Positions 1-8,754 are shown, numbered from the stretch's first letter. The stretch is DNA of 64,000 bases from Microbacterium sp. MM2322 (GCF_964186585.1 NZ_OZ075067.1:310001-374000); one strand, 5' to 3'. Notes: generated by a model from the sequence alone, not told the origin. Numbers and translations: made by a program.

Positions 1-1261
1 GGTTCGCGTTCGGGAACTTCTTGCGCAGGATGATGAACGACACCATCTGCAGGAAGTAGGCGACGACAGCGCCCCACACCGCGATGTTCAGCACGATGGC
101 ACCGGCCGGGCTGGTGTCGCCACCCGCGGCCTGGAGGATGACGAGGGCGATGAAGCCGAGGACGGCGCCGAACACGAGTGCGACCCAGGGGGTCTGCGCC
201 TTGCCCGTGAGCGAGAGCCAGCGCGGGTAGTAGCCCGCGCGCGACAGCGAGTACATGTTGCGCCCGTAGGCGAACATGATGCCCATCAGTGAGGCGAACA
301 GTCCGATGAGGGCGAGCAGCGACAGGATCGCGGCAGCCTGGTCGGGGAGGAACGCCTGGAAGCCCTCGAGCAGCGGCTCCGTCGAGGGGCCGGTCGCCTC
401 CGCGCCGAGCACTCCGGTGTTCAGGAACAGCACGATGAGTCCCGTCACGATCAGCGTGCCGCGCGCCCACAGCCCTGCGCGCGGGATGTCGCGAGCCGGG
501 TTGTGCGATTCCTCGGCCGCCAGCGGGAGTTCCTCGATGCCGAGGAAGAACCACATCGCGAAGGGGAGCGCGAGGAGGACGGCGCCGATGCCGTGCGGCA
601 GGAATGTCGACGCTCCGAACGCCGCCGGGTCGGCGGGGATGTTCCAGAGCGAATCCCAGTTGAATGCGCCCCGGGCGAGCGCCATGACGCCGAAGACGAC
701 GATGATGCCGATCGAGATGATCGAGACGACGATCGCGAAGGCGAACGAGACGGCCGCACCGGCGGCGTTGAGGCCGATGAAGAGGGCGTAGAGGATGACC
801 CACCACAGCCATGGCGGCAGGCTCACACCGGTGAGCAGGTTCAGTGCCTTGTCGGCGTACGAGCCCGAGAAGTAGACCACCACCGCCGTCGTCGCGACGT
901 ACTCGATCGTCTCGGCGAGGCCGGTCGCGAGTCCTCCCCACGGCCCCATCGCGGAACGCGAGAACGAGTACGCGCCGCCGGTGTGCGGCATGGCGGCGGC
1001 CATCTCGCCGATCGAGAAGGTGAGGCCGTAATACATGAGCACGAGCACCGCGAAGGCGATCAGCATGCCGCCGAAGCCGGCGAACTCGATGCCGAAGTTC
1101 CAGCCCGAGAAGTCGCCCGAGATGACGGCGGCGACGGCGAGGCCCCAGAGCCCCCAGACTCCGGCCGATCTCTTCAGAGTGCGTTTCTCGAAGTAGCCCT
1201 CCTCGGCGCGGGCGTAACGGACGCCGCCGGCGCCCTTCGAAGTGGTGCTCGGATTCGTCAT
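1..1261 (-). CDS. APC-superfamily amine permease, ethanolamine-permease-like (3' end outside window)
   Basis: Integral membrane importer that probably brings an amine or amino alcohol into the cell. Translation of the reverse strand from the ATG at 1261 gives a continuous ~420-residue reading with a polar N-terminus, the APC-like opening GDFSGWNFGIEFAGFGG near residues 47-63, and a long series of hydrophobic helices; it is still open at position 1, so the C-terminus is missing. The MAAAMPHTGGAYSF stretch (helix 3 region) and the FLGIEELPLAAEE stretch are typical of the ethanolamine-permease branch of the APC family (known family resemblance, recalled rather than searched). It is divergent from the gamma-glutamyl ligase operon at 1452, which supports a role as its substrate supplier. 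The substrate is inferred. Confidence 0.8.
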   Translation of the reverse strand, partial: MTNPSTTSKGAGGVRYARAEEGYFEKRTLKRSAGVWGLWGLAVAAVISGDFSGWNFGIEFAGFGGMLIAFAVLVLMYYGLTFSIGEMAAAMPHTGGAYSFSRSAMGPWGGLATGLAETIEYVATTAVVVYFSGSYADKALNLLTGVSLPPWLWWVILYALFIGLNAAGAAVSFAFAIVVSIISIGIIVVFGVMALARGAFNWDSLWNIPADPAAFGASTFLPHGIGAVLLALPFAMWFFLGIEELPLAAEESHNPARDIPRAGLWARGTLIVTGLIVLFLNTGVLGAEATGPSTEPLLEGFQAFLPDQAAAILSLLALIGLFASLMGIMFAYGRNMYSLSRAGYYPRWLSLTGKAQTPWVALVFGAVLGFIALVILQAAGGDTSPAGAIVLNIAVWGAVVAYFLQMVSFIILRKKFPNAN

Positions 1262-1342
1262 GAGACCTCCTGGCTGGTCGGCGCGGAGCGCGCCGTCGGG
1301 TCGGCGCGCTGGCTCACGCCTTGCGGACGAGTGTGGCGTCTA

Positions 1343-1370
1343 TTGGTATGCCATGTCTACCTTTGGCATG
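1343..1370. promoter_or_regulatory. Candidate operator in the divergent permease/ligase promoter region
   Basis: The 190-nt divergent gap holds the inverted repeat ATGCCA (1348-1353) and TGGCAT (1364-1369), with a near-palindrome TGGTATGCCA (1344-1353) overlapping the left arm. It is an A+T-richer island in the gap and a natural binding place for the GntR/FCD regulator encoded at 5696. The link to that regulator is inference. Confidence 0.4.
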
Positions 1371-1451
1371 TAGCGTTCTCGTTACAGACCCACGACGACC
1401 ACACGACGAACGCGCCGAATCCCGCTTCGGCGCACGACGGAAGGACGACCG

Positions 1452-2807
1452 ATGCCCGGCAATCTGACGGTGAATGAGCTCGCCGATGCGATCGCAGCCG
1501 ACGAGATCGACACGGTGATCGTCGCGTTCCCCGACGCCCAGGGACGCCTCGTCGGCAAGCGCGTGTCGGCCCGGTTCTGGCTCGACGAGGTCGCCGGCCA
1601 CGGCGCCGAGGTCTGCGACTACCTCCTCTCGGTCGACGTCGACGTGAACACGATCGACGGGTACGCGATGTCGGGCTGGGACAAGGGCTACGGCGACCTC
1701 GTCCTCCGCCCCGACATGGCGACGCTCCGCCGCATCCCGTGGCAACCGGCCACCGCGCTCGTCATGGCCGAGCTCGACTACACGAGCGGCGACCCGGTCG
1801 CGCAGTCGCCCCGCGGCATCCTGAACGCGCAGCGTCAGCGTCTCGCCGACCGCGGCCTCGTCGCCTACTCGGGCACCGAGCTCGAGTTCATCGTCTTCGA
1901 CGACTCGTTCCGGGATGCCTGGGCCAAGGGATACGTGGGACTGCAGGCATCCACCGACTACAACGTCGACTACAACCTGCTCGCCACCACCCGACTCGAG
2001 CCGTTGCTGCGCGACATCCGCCGCGGCATGGAGGGGGCCGGTCTCTACTGCGAGGGCGTCAAGGGCGAGTGCCACGACGGCCAGCAGGAGATCGCGTTCC
2101 GATTCGCGGAGGTCCTCGAGACCGCCGACCAGCACACGATCTACAAGAACGGGGCGAAGGAGATCGCCGACGCCCACGGCAAGTCGCTGACCTTCATGGC
2201 GAAGTTCGACCAGCGCGAGGGCAACAGCTGCCACATCCACCTCTCCGTCCGAAGCGACGACGGCACACCCGTCATGGCGGGCGACCGCGAGCACGGCTTC
2301 AGCCCCCTCATGGAGCACTGGATCGCCGGCATCCTCGCGACGCTGAAGGAGTTCACGCTGCTCTACGCGCCGACGATCAACTCGTACAAGCGCTTCGCGA
2401 AGGGCTCGTTCGCCCCGACCGGCATCGCGTGGGGCGTCGACAACCGCACGTGCGCGCTGCGTGTCGTCGGCCACGGACAGTCGCTCCGCGTCGAGAACCG
2501 TGTGCCCGGCGGCGACGTGAACCCCTACCTCGCGATCTCCGCGATCATCGCGGGCGGCCTCTACGGCGTCGAGAACGAGCTCGAGCTGCCGCCGCCGCTG
2601 ACCGGCAACGCCTACGACTCCGACGTCGAGCACCTGCCGACGACCCTCCGCGAGGCGGCCGACCTCTTCGAGGCGTCCGAGATCGCCCGAGCGGCGTTCG
2701 GTGACGACGTCGTGGCCCACTACCTGCACCAGGCGCGCGTCGAGGTCCTCGCCTACGACGCCGCCGTGACCGACTGGGAGCGCATCCGTGGCTTCGAACG
2801 TCTCTGA
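1452..2807 (+). CDS. Glutamine-synthetase-like gamma-glutamylamine (polyamine/ethanolamine) ligase
   Basis: ATP-dependent ligase of the GlnA3/GlnA4/PuuA branch, predicted to join the gamma-carboxyl of glutamate to an amine. 451 aa, the usual family length. Visible motifs: GTELEF (catalytic metal Glu, about residue 141), NSCHIHLS (metal His, about 261), the FAPTGIAWGVDNRT and ENRVPGGDVNPYLA blocks, and the C-terminal signature VTDWERIRGFERL that is typical of gamma-glutamylpolyamine and gamma-glutamylethanolamide synthetases and unlike housekeeping GlnA, which carries the adenylylation-site Tyr there. ATG at 1452 is preceded by GGAAGGA. The hydrolase start at 2788 overlaps its end, so it heads an operon. 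With an ethanolamine-like permease next door, an amino alcohol is the favoured substrate; polyamines are the alternative. Confidence 0.88.
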   Translation: MPGNLTVNELADAIAADEIDTVIVAFPDAQGRLVGKRVSARFWLDEVAGHGAEVCDYLLSVDVDVNTIDGYAMSGWDKGYGDLVLRPDMATLRRIPWQPATALVMAELDYTSGDPVAQSPRGILNAQRQRLADRGLVAYSGTELEFIVFDDSFRDAWAKGYVGLQASTDYNVDYNLLATTRLEPLLRDIRRGMEGAGLYCEGVKGECHDGQQEIAFRFAEVLETADQHTIYKNGAKEIADAHGKSLTFMAKFDQREGNSCHIHLSVRSDDGTPVMAGDREHGFSPLMEHWIAGILATLKEFTLLYAPTINSYKRFAKGSFAPTGIAWGVDNRTCALRVVGHGQSLRVENRVPGGDVNPYLAISAIIAGGLYGVENELELPPPLTGNAYDSDVEHLPTTLREAADLFEASEIARAAFGDDVVAHYLHQARVEVLAYDAAVTDWERIRGFERL

Positions 2808-3558
2808 TCCCGCGGGCGCCCGCCGCCCCGTCATCGGACTCACCACCTACCTCGAGCGGGCGACGCAGGGCGTCTGGGACGTCCGCGCCAGCTTCCTCCC
2901 GCAGCAGTACTTCGACGCCGTGACCGCGTCGGGCGGCGTCGCCGTGCTCCTCCCGCCGCAGCCGTCGGCGCAGGCCGCCGCCGCCGTGGTGCTCGACGGG
3001 CTCGACGGGCTGATCCTCACCGGTGGGCTCGACGTGCAACCCGAGCTGTACGGGGCGGCGCGGCATCCGCTCACCGACCCCGCCCGCGCGGACCGCGACG
3101 AGTGGGAGCTCGCCCTCCTCGCGGGAGCGCGGGAGCGCGGCATCCCCGTCTTCGGCATCTGCCGCGGCCTGCAGCTGATCAACGTCGCCTCCGGCGGCAC
3201 CCTGCACCAGCACCTCCCCGACACGCTCGGCACCGACCGCTACAAGATCGGCGGCGGGGTCTTCGCCGAGAACACCGTCGAGGTGGATGCCGAGACGACG
3301 CTCGCCGGCCTCATCGGCGCCGGCCCCTACCGCGTCCACAGCTACCACCACCAGGGCGTCGACCGCCTCGGCGACGGGCTCGTCGTGACCGCCCGCACCG
3401 ACGACGGACTCGTGCAGGCGTTCGAGGCACCGGGGGACGACTACCTCGTCGCGGTGCAGTGGCACCCCGAGGAGAACTCCGCCGATCGGCGCCTGTTCCT
3501 AGGGCTCGTCGCCGCCGCCGACGCCTACGCCGTCTCTCACCGGGGGGTCTCGGCATGA
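2788..3558 (+). CDS. Class I glutamine amidotransferase-like gamma-glutamyl hydrolase (peptidase C26, PuuD-like)
   Basis: Predicted to release glutamate from the final gamma-glutamyl product. 256 aa. It carries GLTTYLE near the N-terminus, the TGGLDVQPELYG loop, the nucleophile elbow FGICRGLQ with Cys at about residue 124, and QWHPEE with the catalytic His and Glu near residues 222-225. These are the PuuD and gamma-glutamyl-GABA hydrolase hallmarks. GTG start at 2788 overlaps the ligase by 20 nt, and the stop overlaps the dehydrogenase start as ATGA, so translation is probably coupled. In E. coli the equivalent enzyme cleaves gamma-glutamyl-GABA; here the substrate would depend on the amine used (inference). 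Confidence 0.87.
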   Translation: MASNVSDPAGARRPVIGLTTYLERATQGVWDVRASFLPQQYFDAVTASGGVAVLLPPQPSAQAAAAVVLDGLDGLILTGGLDVQPELYGAARHPLTDPARADRDEWELALLAGARERGIPVFGICRGLQLINVASGGTLHQHLPDTLGTDRYKIGGGVFAENTVEVDAETTLAGLIGAGPYRVHSYHHQGVDRLGDGLVVTARTDDGLVQAFEAPGDDYLVAVQWHPEENSADRRLFLGLVAAADAYAVSHRGVSA

Positions 3559-4910
3559 GCGGCTTCACCGTCCTCAACCCCGCCACCGGCGCCGCCCTCC
3601 GTGACGTCGAGCTCGCCTCGATCGACCAGGCGGATGCCGCGATCGCCCGCGCCGTCCGTGCGCAGCGCACCTGGGCTGAGCTCGCTCCCGTCGCCCGGGC
3701 CGACGCGCTCCGCCGCTTCGCGCGCGTCGTCGAGGACCACGTCGAGGAGCTCGCCCAGCTCGAGGTCCTCGAGGCGGGGCATCCGATCTCGTCCGCGCGG
3801 TGGGAGGCCTCGCACGTCGCGCAGGTGCTCAACTACTACGCAGGTGCACCGGAACGCCTGATCGGACAGCAGATCCCCGTCGCCGGCGGGCTCGATGTCA
3901 CGTACCACGACCCGTACGGCGTGGTCGGGATCATCGTGCCGTGGAACTTCCCCATGACGATCGCGGCGTGGGGCTTCGCGCCCGCGCTCGCCGCCGGCAA
4001 CGCCGTCGTGCTGAAGCCCGCCGAGCTCACCCCGCTCACGGCGATGCGCCTCGGCGATCTCGCTCTCGAGGCGGGCCTGCCCGACGGCGTCTTCACCGTC
4101 ATCCCCGGTGCCGGACCGGTCGTGGGTGAGCGGTTCGTGACGCATCCTGACGTCCGGAAGGTCGTGTTCACCGGGTCCACCCGGGTCGGCACCGAGGTCG
4201 CCGCCGGGTGCGCGCGCGAGCTGAAGCCCGTGACACTGGAGCTCGGCGGCAAGAGCGCCAACATCGTGTTCGACGATGCCGACCTCCAGGCCGCGGCCGC
4301 TGCCGTGCCGGGATCGGTGTTCGACAACGCGGGCCAGGACTGCTGCGCCCGCAGCCGACTGCTCGTGCAGCGCTCGGTGTTCGACCGGTTCCTCGAACTC
4401 GTCGAGCCCGCGGTCGCCGGCTGGCGGGTGGGCGACCCGAACGACGAGGCCACCGAGATGGGGCCGCTCATCTCGGCCGGCCAGCGCGACCGAGTCGCCT
4501 CGTACGTCGACGGGGCGAACGTCGCGTTCCGCGGATCTGCGCCCGAGGGCGAGGGATTCTGGTTCGCACCGACCGTCGTGCTCGCAGGCCGCGGCGACCG
4601 CATCGCGAAGGAAGAGGTCTTCGGACCCGTTGTCGCGGTGCTGCCGTTCGACGACGAGGCCGACGCGATCGCCCTCGCCAACGACACCGTCTACGGGCTC
4701 GCCGGATCGATCTGGACGCGCGACCTGGGCCGCGGCATCCGAGTGTCCCGCGGCGTGCAGAGCGGTGTGCTGTCGGTCAACTCGCACTCGTCGGTCCGCT
4801 ACACGACCCCCTTCGGCGGCATGAAAGCCTCGGGACTCGGGCGTGAGCTCGGCCCCGACGCCGCCGAGCACTTCACCCAGACCAAGAACGTCTTCTACGC
4901 CACCTCCTGA
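3555..4910 (+). CDS. Aldehyde dehydrogenase (gamma-glutamyl-aldehyde dehydrogenase candidate)
   Basis: NAD(P)-dependent oxidation of an aldehyde to the acid. 451 aa starting at ATG 3555, which overlaps the hydrolase stop by 4 nt (ATGA). Motifs in order: IVPWNFPM (cofactor pocket), KPAELTPL, FTGSTRVG, LELGGKS (general-base Glu), NAGQDCCARSR (catalytic Cys), KEEVFGPV and PFGGMKASG. The length is slightly below the usual ~480 because the N-terminus is short, but all catalytic blocks are present. Within this operon it fits the PuuC-like step acting on a gamma-glutamylated aldehyde. Confidence 0.9.
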   Translation: MSGFTVLNPATGAALRDVELASIDQADAAIARAVRAQRTWAELAPVARADALRRFARVVEDHVEELAQLEVLEAGHPISSARWEASHVAQVLNYYAGAPERLIGQQIPVAGGLDVTYHDPYGVVGIIVPWNFPMTIAAWGFAPALAAGNAVVLKPAELTPLTAMRLGDLALEAGLPDGVFTVIPGAGPVVGERFVTHPDVRKVVFTGSTRVGTEVAAGCARELKPVTLELGGKSANIVFDDADLQAAAAAVPGSVFDNAGQDCCARSRLLVQRSVFDRFLELVEPAVAGWRVGDPNDEATEMGPLISAGQRDRVASYVDGANVAFRGSAPEGEGFWFAPTVVLAGRGDRIAKEEVFGPVVAVLPFDDEADAIALANDTVYGLAGSIWTRDLGRGIRVSRGVQSGVLSVNSHSSVRYTTPFGGMKASGLGRELGPDAAEHFTQTKNVFYATS

Positions 4911-4925
4911 CCCGGAAGGACCCCC

Positions 4926-5699
4926 ATGGACCTCACCCAGCGCCTCCGCGACCGCGTCGCCATCATCACCGGCGGTGCCAGCGGCATCGGTCTCGCGACC
5001 GCGCGCCGTTTCGCCGCCGAGGGAGCCCGCGTCGTCATCGCCGACCTCGACCCCGTGACCGGCCAGCAGGCCGCCGACGAGGTGGGCGGTGTCTTCCGCC
5101 AGGTGAACGTCGCAGACCAGGCATCCGTCGACGCGCTCTTCGACGGTGTCGCCGCCGACCTCGGCTCGGTCGACATCGCGTTCAACAACGCCGGCATCTC
5201 ACCCGCCGACGACGACTCGATCGAGACGACCGAGCTGCCCGCGTGGGACAAGGTGCAGGACGTCAACCTGAAGAGCGTCTACCTCTGCTCGCGCGCCGCG
5301 CTCCGCCACATGGTGCCGGCGGGCAAGGGCTCGATCATCAACACGGCGTCGTTCGTCGCGCTCCTGGGCTCGGCCACGTCGCAGATCTCGTACACCGCCT
5401 CGAAGGGCGGCGTGCTCGCGATGACCCGCGAGCTCGGTGTGCAGTTCGCCCGGCAGGGCATCCGCGTCAACGCGCTCTGCCCGGGACCGGTGAACACGCC
5501 GCTGCTGCGCGAACTCTTCGCGGCTGACCCCGAGCGCGCGCAGCGCCGGCTCGTGCACGTGCCGATGGGTCGCTTCGCCGAGCCCGAAGAGCTGGCCGCG
5601 GCCGTCGCGTTCCTCGCCTCGGACGACGCCTCCTTCATCACCGCCAACGCGTTCGTGGTCGACGGCGGCATCACCAACGCCTACGTGACGCCGCTGTGA
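4926..5699 (+). CDS. Short-chain dehydrogenase/reductase (candidate amino-alcohol oxidation step)
   Basis: Classical SDR, 257 aa. It shows the nucleotide-binding GGASGIGLA at residues 17-25, ADLD after beta-2 (NAD-preferring acidic residue), NNAG, the catalytic Ser in the ASFVAL strand, YTASK with Tyr and Lys, and a C-terminal VDGG. ATG 4926 has GGAAGGA upstream, 15 nt after the aldehyde dehydrogenase stop. A puu-type operon for diamines would carry a PuuB-like flavin oxidase; here an alcohol-type dehydrogenase occupies that slot, which fits oxidation of a hydroxyl on a gamma-glutamylated amino alcohol. Specificity is inferred from context. Confidence 0.85.
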   Translation: MDLTQRLRDRVAIITGGASGIGLATARRFAAEGARVVIADLDPVTGQQAADEVGGVFRQVNVADQASVDALFDGVAADLGSVDIAFNNAGISPADDDSIETTELPAWDKVQDVNLKSVYLCSRAALRHMVPAGKGSIINTASFVALLGSATSQISYTASKGGVLAMTRELGVQFARQGIRVNALCPGPVNTPLLRELFAADPERAQRRLVHVPMGRFAEPEELAAAVAFLASDDASFITANAFVVDGGITNAYVTPL

Positions 5700-6409
5700 C
5701 ACCGGCCGCGTCGTCGCCAGATCTCGGCCGCACCGTCTACCGACCGGTGCGCGGCGGCAACGCGCTCGAAGACACCGTCGCGCGGCTGGTGCAGACCGTC
5801 CGGCTCGGCGTGGTCGCACCGGGGGAGTCCCTTCCCTCGGAGCGCGACCTCGCCGAGCGGTACGGCGTGAGCCGAGACACCGTGCGCCAGGCGATCGGCG
5901 AGCTCGCCGACGCCGGTTTCGTGGTGCGGCGACGCGGACGCTACGGCGGGACGTTCGTCGCCGAACCGCTCCCGGTGCACGCGGGTCCCGTCGACGCCGC
6001 CGAGCTCGAGGACATCCTCGGGCTGCGGCGCGTGCTCGAGGCGGGCGCCGCGCGCGCCGCGGCATCGAGGGAGTTGACGGATGCCGTCCGCACCCACCTC
6101 AACGACGCGCACCGCGCGACCGCGGGAGCCGCAGAGGGCGAGTACCGCCGGCTCGACTCGCTGCTGCACCTGGCGATCGCGGAGGCCAGCGGCATCCCGT
6201 CGCTGCTTCCCCTCGTCGTCGAGAACCGGGCTCGCATCAACGCCTGGCTCGACACGTTCCCGCTGCTGCCGCGCAACATCGAGCACTCCGACGCGCAGCA
6301 CGACCGGATCGTCGCCGCGATCCTCGCCGGTAAACCCGATGCCGCCGAGGCCGCCGTGCTCGAGCACCTCGCCGGGTCGGAAGCGCTGCTGCGCGGCTTC
6401 CTCGGCTGA
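5696..6409 (+). CDS. GntR-family regulator, FadR/FCD subfamily
   Basis: Likely ligand-responsive repressor of the operon it ends. 237 aa, GTG start overlapping the SDR stop (GTGA). N-terminal winged helix at about residues 25-90, with LPSERDLAERYGVSRDTVRQA as the recognition segment and the GGTF wing. The C-terminal half is all-helical FCD type, with the metal/ligand residues expected from the LHLAIAEASG and HDRIVAAI helices. Its gene position and the inverted repeat at 1343-1370 suggest autoregulated control of the divergent permease and operon. Confidence 0.85.
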   Translation: MTPAASSPDLGRTVYRPVRGGNALEDTVARLVQTVRLGVVAPGESLPSERDLAERYGVSRDTVRQAIGELADAGFVVRRRGRYGGTFVAEPLPVHAGPVDAAELEDILGLRRVLEAGAARAAASRELTDAVRTHLNDAHRATAGAAEGEYRRLDSLLHLAIAEASGIPSLLPLVVENRARINAWLDTFPLLPRNIEHSDAQHDRIVAAILAGKPDAAEAAVLEHLAGSEALLRGFLG

Positions 6410-6422
6410 GGCCGCTGTCGAC

Positions 6423-6498
6423 GGATGCAAGGGATGCCGGGCGACACGCGGCATCCGGGCGTGCATCGTCGGCGTGTTGCGCAGGATCCCTTGCATCC
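6423..6498. repeat. Type A palindromic element, copy 1
   Basis: 76-nt element bounded by a perfect 13-bp inverted repeat (GGATGCAAGGGAT and its complement) with an inner GATGCC...GGCATC hairpin in its left half. It lies 13 nt after the GntR stop, so it may also act as a transcription barrier. Confidence 0.85.
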
Positions 6499-6549
6499 GC
6501 GAACGGGAGCGGGGTTCCGTTCCGGCGGCCACTCTGCTTCGCTGGCGAC

Positions 6550-6792
6550 ATGACCACACGTGTTGTTCTCTGGGTGACGGTGGCGGCGCTCGTGGTGGTC
6601 GCCGTCGTCCTCGCCCCGGTCGTGACGGTGACCGCCTTCGGAGACGGGCCGGACGGGTCCGTCGAGGTGATCAGTGTGCGGTCGCTGGTCGGCATCCCGA
6701 CCGGCGTGCCGCTGTGGCTCGCGGTGTCGGCGGTGGTGCTCGTCGCCGGTCTGCTCGCCGGGGCGACGGCGCGTCGGCGGCGGATCGCGTGA
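6550..6792 (+). CDS. Small two-helix membrane protein, function unknown
   Basis: 80 aa. An N-terminal helix (about residues 6-30) and a second (about 52-72) flank a short loop with an acidic GDGPDGS turn; the protein ends in RRRRIA, placing the C-terminus inside. No family recognised. It sits between type A copy 1 and type B copy 1. No convincing ribosome-binding site precedes the ATG, so the start is a best guess. Confidence 0.55.
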   Translation: MTTRVVLWVTVAALVVVAVVLAPVVTVTAFGDGPDGSVEVISVRSLVGIPTGVPLWLAVSAVVLVAGLLAGATARRRRIA

Positions 6793-6796
6793 CAGA

Positions 6797-6865
6797 TGCA
6801 CGACCGGTGGTGCGGGTGTGGTCTCGAGGCAGTGTTCGGACGACATCAGCCCCGCGGGTCGTGCA
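6797..6865. repeat. Type B palindromic element, copy 1
   Basis: 69-nt element with perfect 9-bp ends TGCACGACC and GGTCGTGCA. It starts 4 nt after the preceding stop codon. A second 69-nt copy is at 8755-8823. Confidence 0.8.
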
Positions 6866-6945
6866 GGTGTGCGGGCGGGCGGCGCGCCGACCGGTAGCAG
6901 AGGTCCCGGGCGAGCCGCCGCGGTGTGCGTGGTGTGCGCGGCGCG

Positions 6946-7021
6946 GAATGCAAGGGATGCCGGGCGACACGCGGCATCCGGGCGTGCATCGTCGGCGTGT
7001 TGCGTCGGATCCCTTGCATCC
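6946..7021. repeat. Type A palindromic element, copy 2
   Basis: 76 nt, same orientation as copy 1 and nearly identical to it; one base in the left end differs (GAATGCAAGGGAT). It lies upstream of the membrane protein gene at 7070. Confidence 0.85.
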
Positions 7022-7069
7022 GTGAACGCGGCGAGTGGTGCCCGCGCGGCGAAGCTGATTTGCTGAGCG

Positions 7070-8584
7070 GTGATGATGCGGACCGGTCTGATGCAGCGGC
7101 GTGGCGCCGCGGAGGCAGCCGGGTGGGGCGCCGCTGCCGCCCTCGCGCTCATCGCGGTCGCAGCGGTCGCCTCGACCAGCTCGTGGCTGCTGTACCGCGA
7201 CGGTGATTCCGTCGTCGTCGCCCTGATCGCGGACTCCCTGCGGCGAGGCGAGCCGCAGGACTGGGCGCTCTCGCCCGTGCTGTTCCTGCCGGAGACCGCG
7301 CTGTACGGAGCGCTGTCGTTGCTCGGGCTGGGCACGACGGGCACGCTCACCCTCAACGCCGTCGTCACCCTCCTCGTCGTGTACGGCGGGATCCGCCTCG
7401 TCGCCGGGCGGCATCGCCCCGGCGCGCGACCCGTGGCGGGCAGCGTGCTCGCCTTCGCCGGGTTCGTGGCGCTCATCCTCCTCGAAGGACCGGCGGGGAT
7501 GCCGGGGTTCCATCTCGCGGCTCTGACCACCACGACGACGTATTACGCGGCCACGGTGGTCGGCACTCTCGCCGTGGTCGGGTTGTTCCGCCGGTTGCTC
7601 GAGGGCGCATCGACCGTCCGCACGGTGGCGTTGATCGCGATCGTCGTCGCGGTGTCGACGCTCACGAACCCACTCGTCGTGGTGTGGTGCGTCGTGCCGG
7701 TCGTCGGGGCCGTCGGCATCCTTCTGCTCGGCCGCCGGATCGCGCCGCGCCTCGCACTCGTCACCGTCCTCTGCGTCTCGGGCGCCGCGGCCGTCGGATA
7801 CCTTCTGCGGGCGCCGTTCGCCGCGAACATCGTCGCGGCCGGTGGCAACTACCTGCGTCCGGATCAGGCGGATGCCGCGCTCGCCCACCTCGCCGGGGTC
7901 GTCGGGGCCACGGCGGGGCGGTGGAACGGCGTGCTCTGGCTGGCCGCGGTAACCGCTCTGTTCGTCGCCTGCCTGATCCTCGGGATGCGGGCCTGGCGGC
8001 GACACGACACGATCGTGACCGCCGTGTGCGCCGTCTCGGTGATGGCGCCGATCATCGCGACGGCGGTGGTGGTCGTCGCGGGCACGGATGCCGACCGCTA
8101 CCTGCAGCCGTGGGTGTTCCTCCCGATCCTCGTACTGGCCGTCGCGCCGCCGGCCGTCTCGCTACCGCGTGCTGCCGGGGCGACGCTGGCCGGTGCGCTT
8201 GCGGTCGGAGGCGTCGCCGCGGTGCCCGTGGCCGTTGCCGCCGCCGGGCGCGGGGACGGTGATCTCGCATGCGTCACCCGATGGGTCGAGCGCTCCGGAC
8301 GGACCGGGGCCGGACAGTTCTGGACCGTCCGTGCACCGAAGCTGGCGCTCGCCGACCCGGCGCAGCTCGTCCAGGTCGACTACACCCTGCGGCCGTACGA
8401 CTGGCTCGTGAATCGGGCGGAGCATCGCGGGCCCGTGACCTTCCTGATCCAGGATGCCGCGACCGTCCCCTTCGAGCTCCCCGCCGGGGTATCGACCTTC
8501 GACGCCGACACCATCGCCTGCGGCAGGTACACGATCCTCGACTTCGGCACGCGGGTGCTGCCGCTGGGGGAGCCCCGCAACTGA
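7070..8584 (+). CDS. Polytopic membrane protein, possibly GT-C-like, function unknown
   Basis: 504 aa with about ten hydrophobic segments between residues 20 and 395, then a soluble C-terminal domain of ~110 residues. The first loop holds RDGDSVVVALIADSL, an acidic motif where GT-C glycosyltransferases keep their first-loop Asp, and the protein is the right size for that class, but no diagnostic motif is present, so the assignment is only a suggestion. The start is uncertain: several ATGs cluster (7070, 7073, 7091). Flanked on both sides by type A palindromes. Confidence 0.7.
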   Translation: MMMRTGLMQRRGAAEAAGWGAAAALALIAVAAVASTSSWLLYRDGDSVVVALIADSLRRGEPQDWALSPVLFLPETALYGALSLLGLGTTGTLTLNAVVTLLVVYGGIRLVAGRHRPGARPVAGSVLAFAGFVALILLEGPAGMPGFHLAALTTTTTYYAATVVGTLAVVGLFRRLLEGASTVRTVALIAIVVAVSTLTNPLVVVWCVVPVVGAVGILLLGRRIAPRLALVTVLCVSGAAAVGYLLRAPFAANIVAAGGNYLRPDQADAALAHLAGVVGATAGRWNGVLWLAAVTALFVACLILGMRAWRRHDTIVTAVCAVSVMAPIIATAVVVVAGTDADRYLQPWVFLPILVLAVAPPAVSLPRAAGATLAGALAVGGVAAVPVAVAAAGRGDGDLACVTRWVERSGRTGAGQFWTVRAPKLALADPAQLVQVDYTLRPYDWLVNRAEHRGPVTFLIQDAATVPFELPAGVSTFDADTIACGRYTILDFGTRVLPLGEPRN

Positions 8585-8596
8585 CCCGGCGTCGCC

Positions 8597-8672
8597 GGAT
8601 GCAATGGATGCCGGGCGACACCCGGCATCCGCCCGCCCGTCACCGGCGTGTCGGCGCGGATCTCTTGCATCC
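8597..8672. repeat. Type A palindromic element, copy 3
   Basis: 76 nt, 12 nt after the stop at 8584. Ends GGATGCAATGGAT and ATCTCTTGCATCC pair with two mismatches; the inner GGATGCCGG/CCGGCATCC hairpin is perfect. Confidence 0.85.
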
Positions 8673-8754
8673 GCGTACGCGCCTCGAAGGCCGCTGCACG
8701 CCGGGCCGGCTCGCCCGCGCGGCGCTGCACCGGCGCCGCTGATCATGTGACGAA

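Noticed and set aside
276..1477. Forward-strand frames inside the permease gene
   Set aside because: The reverse strand encodes a continuous transporter with membrane helices; the forward frames are Arg- and Glu-rich shadows.
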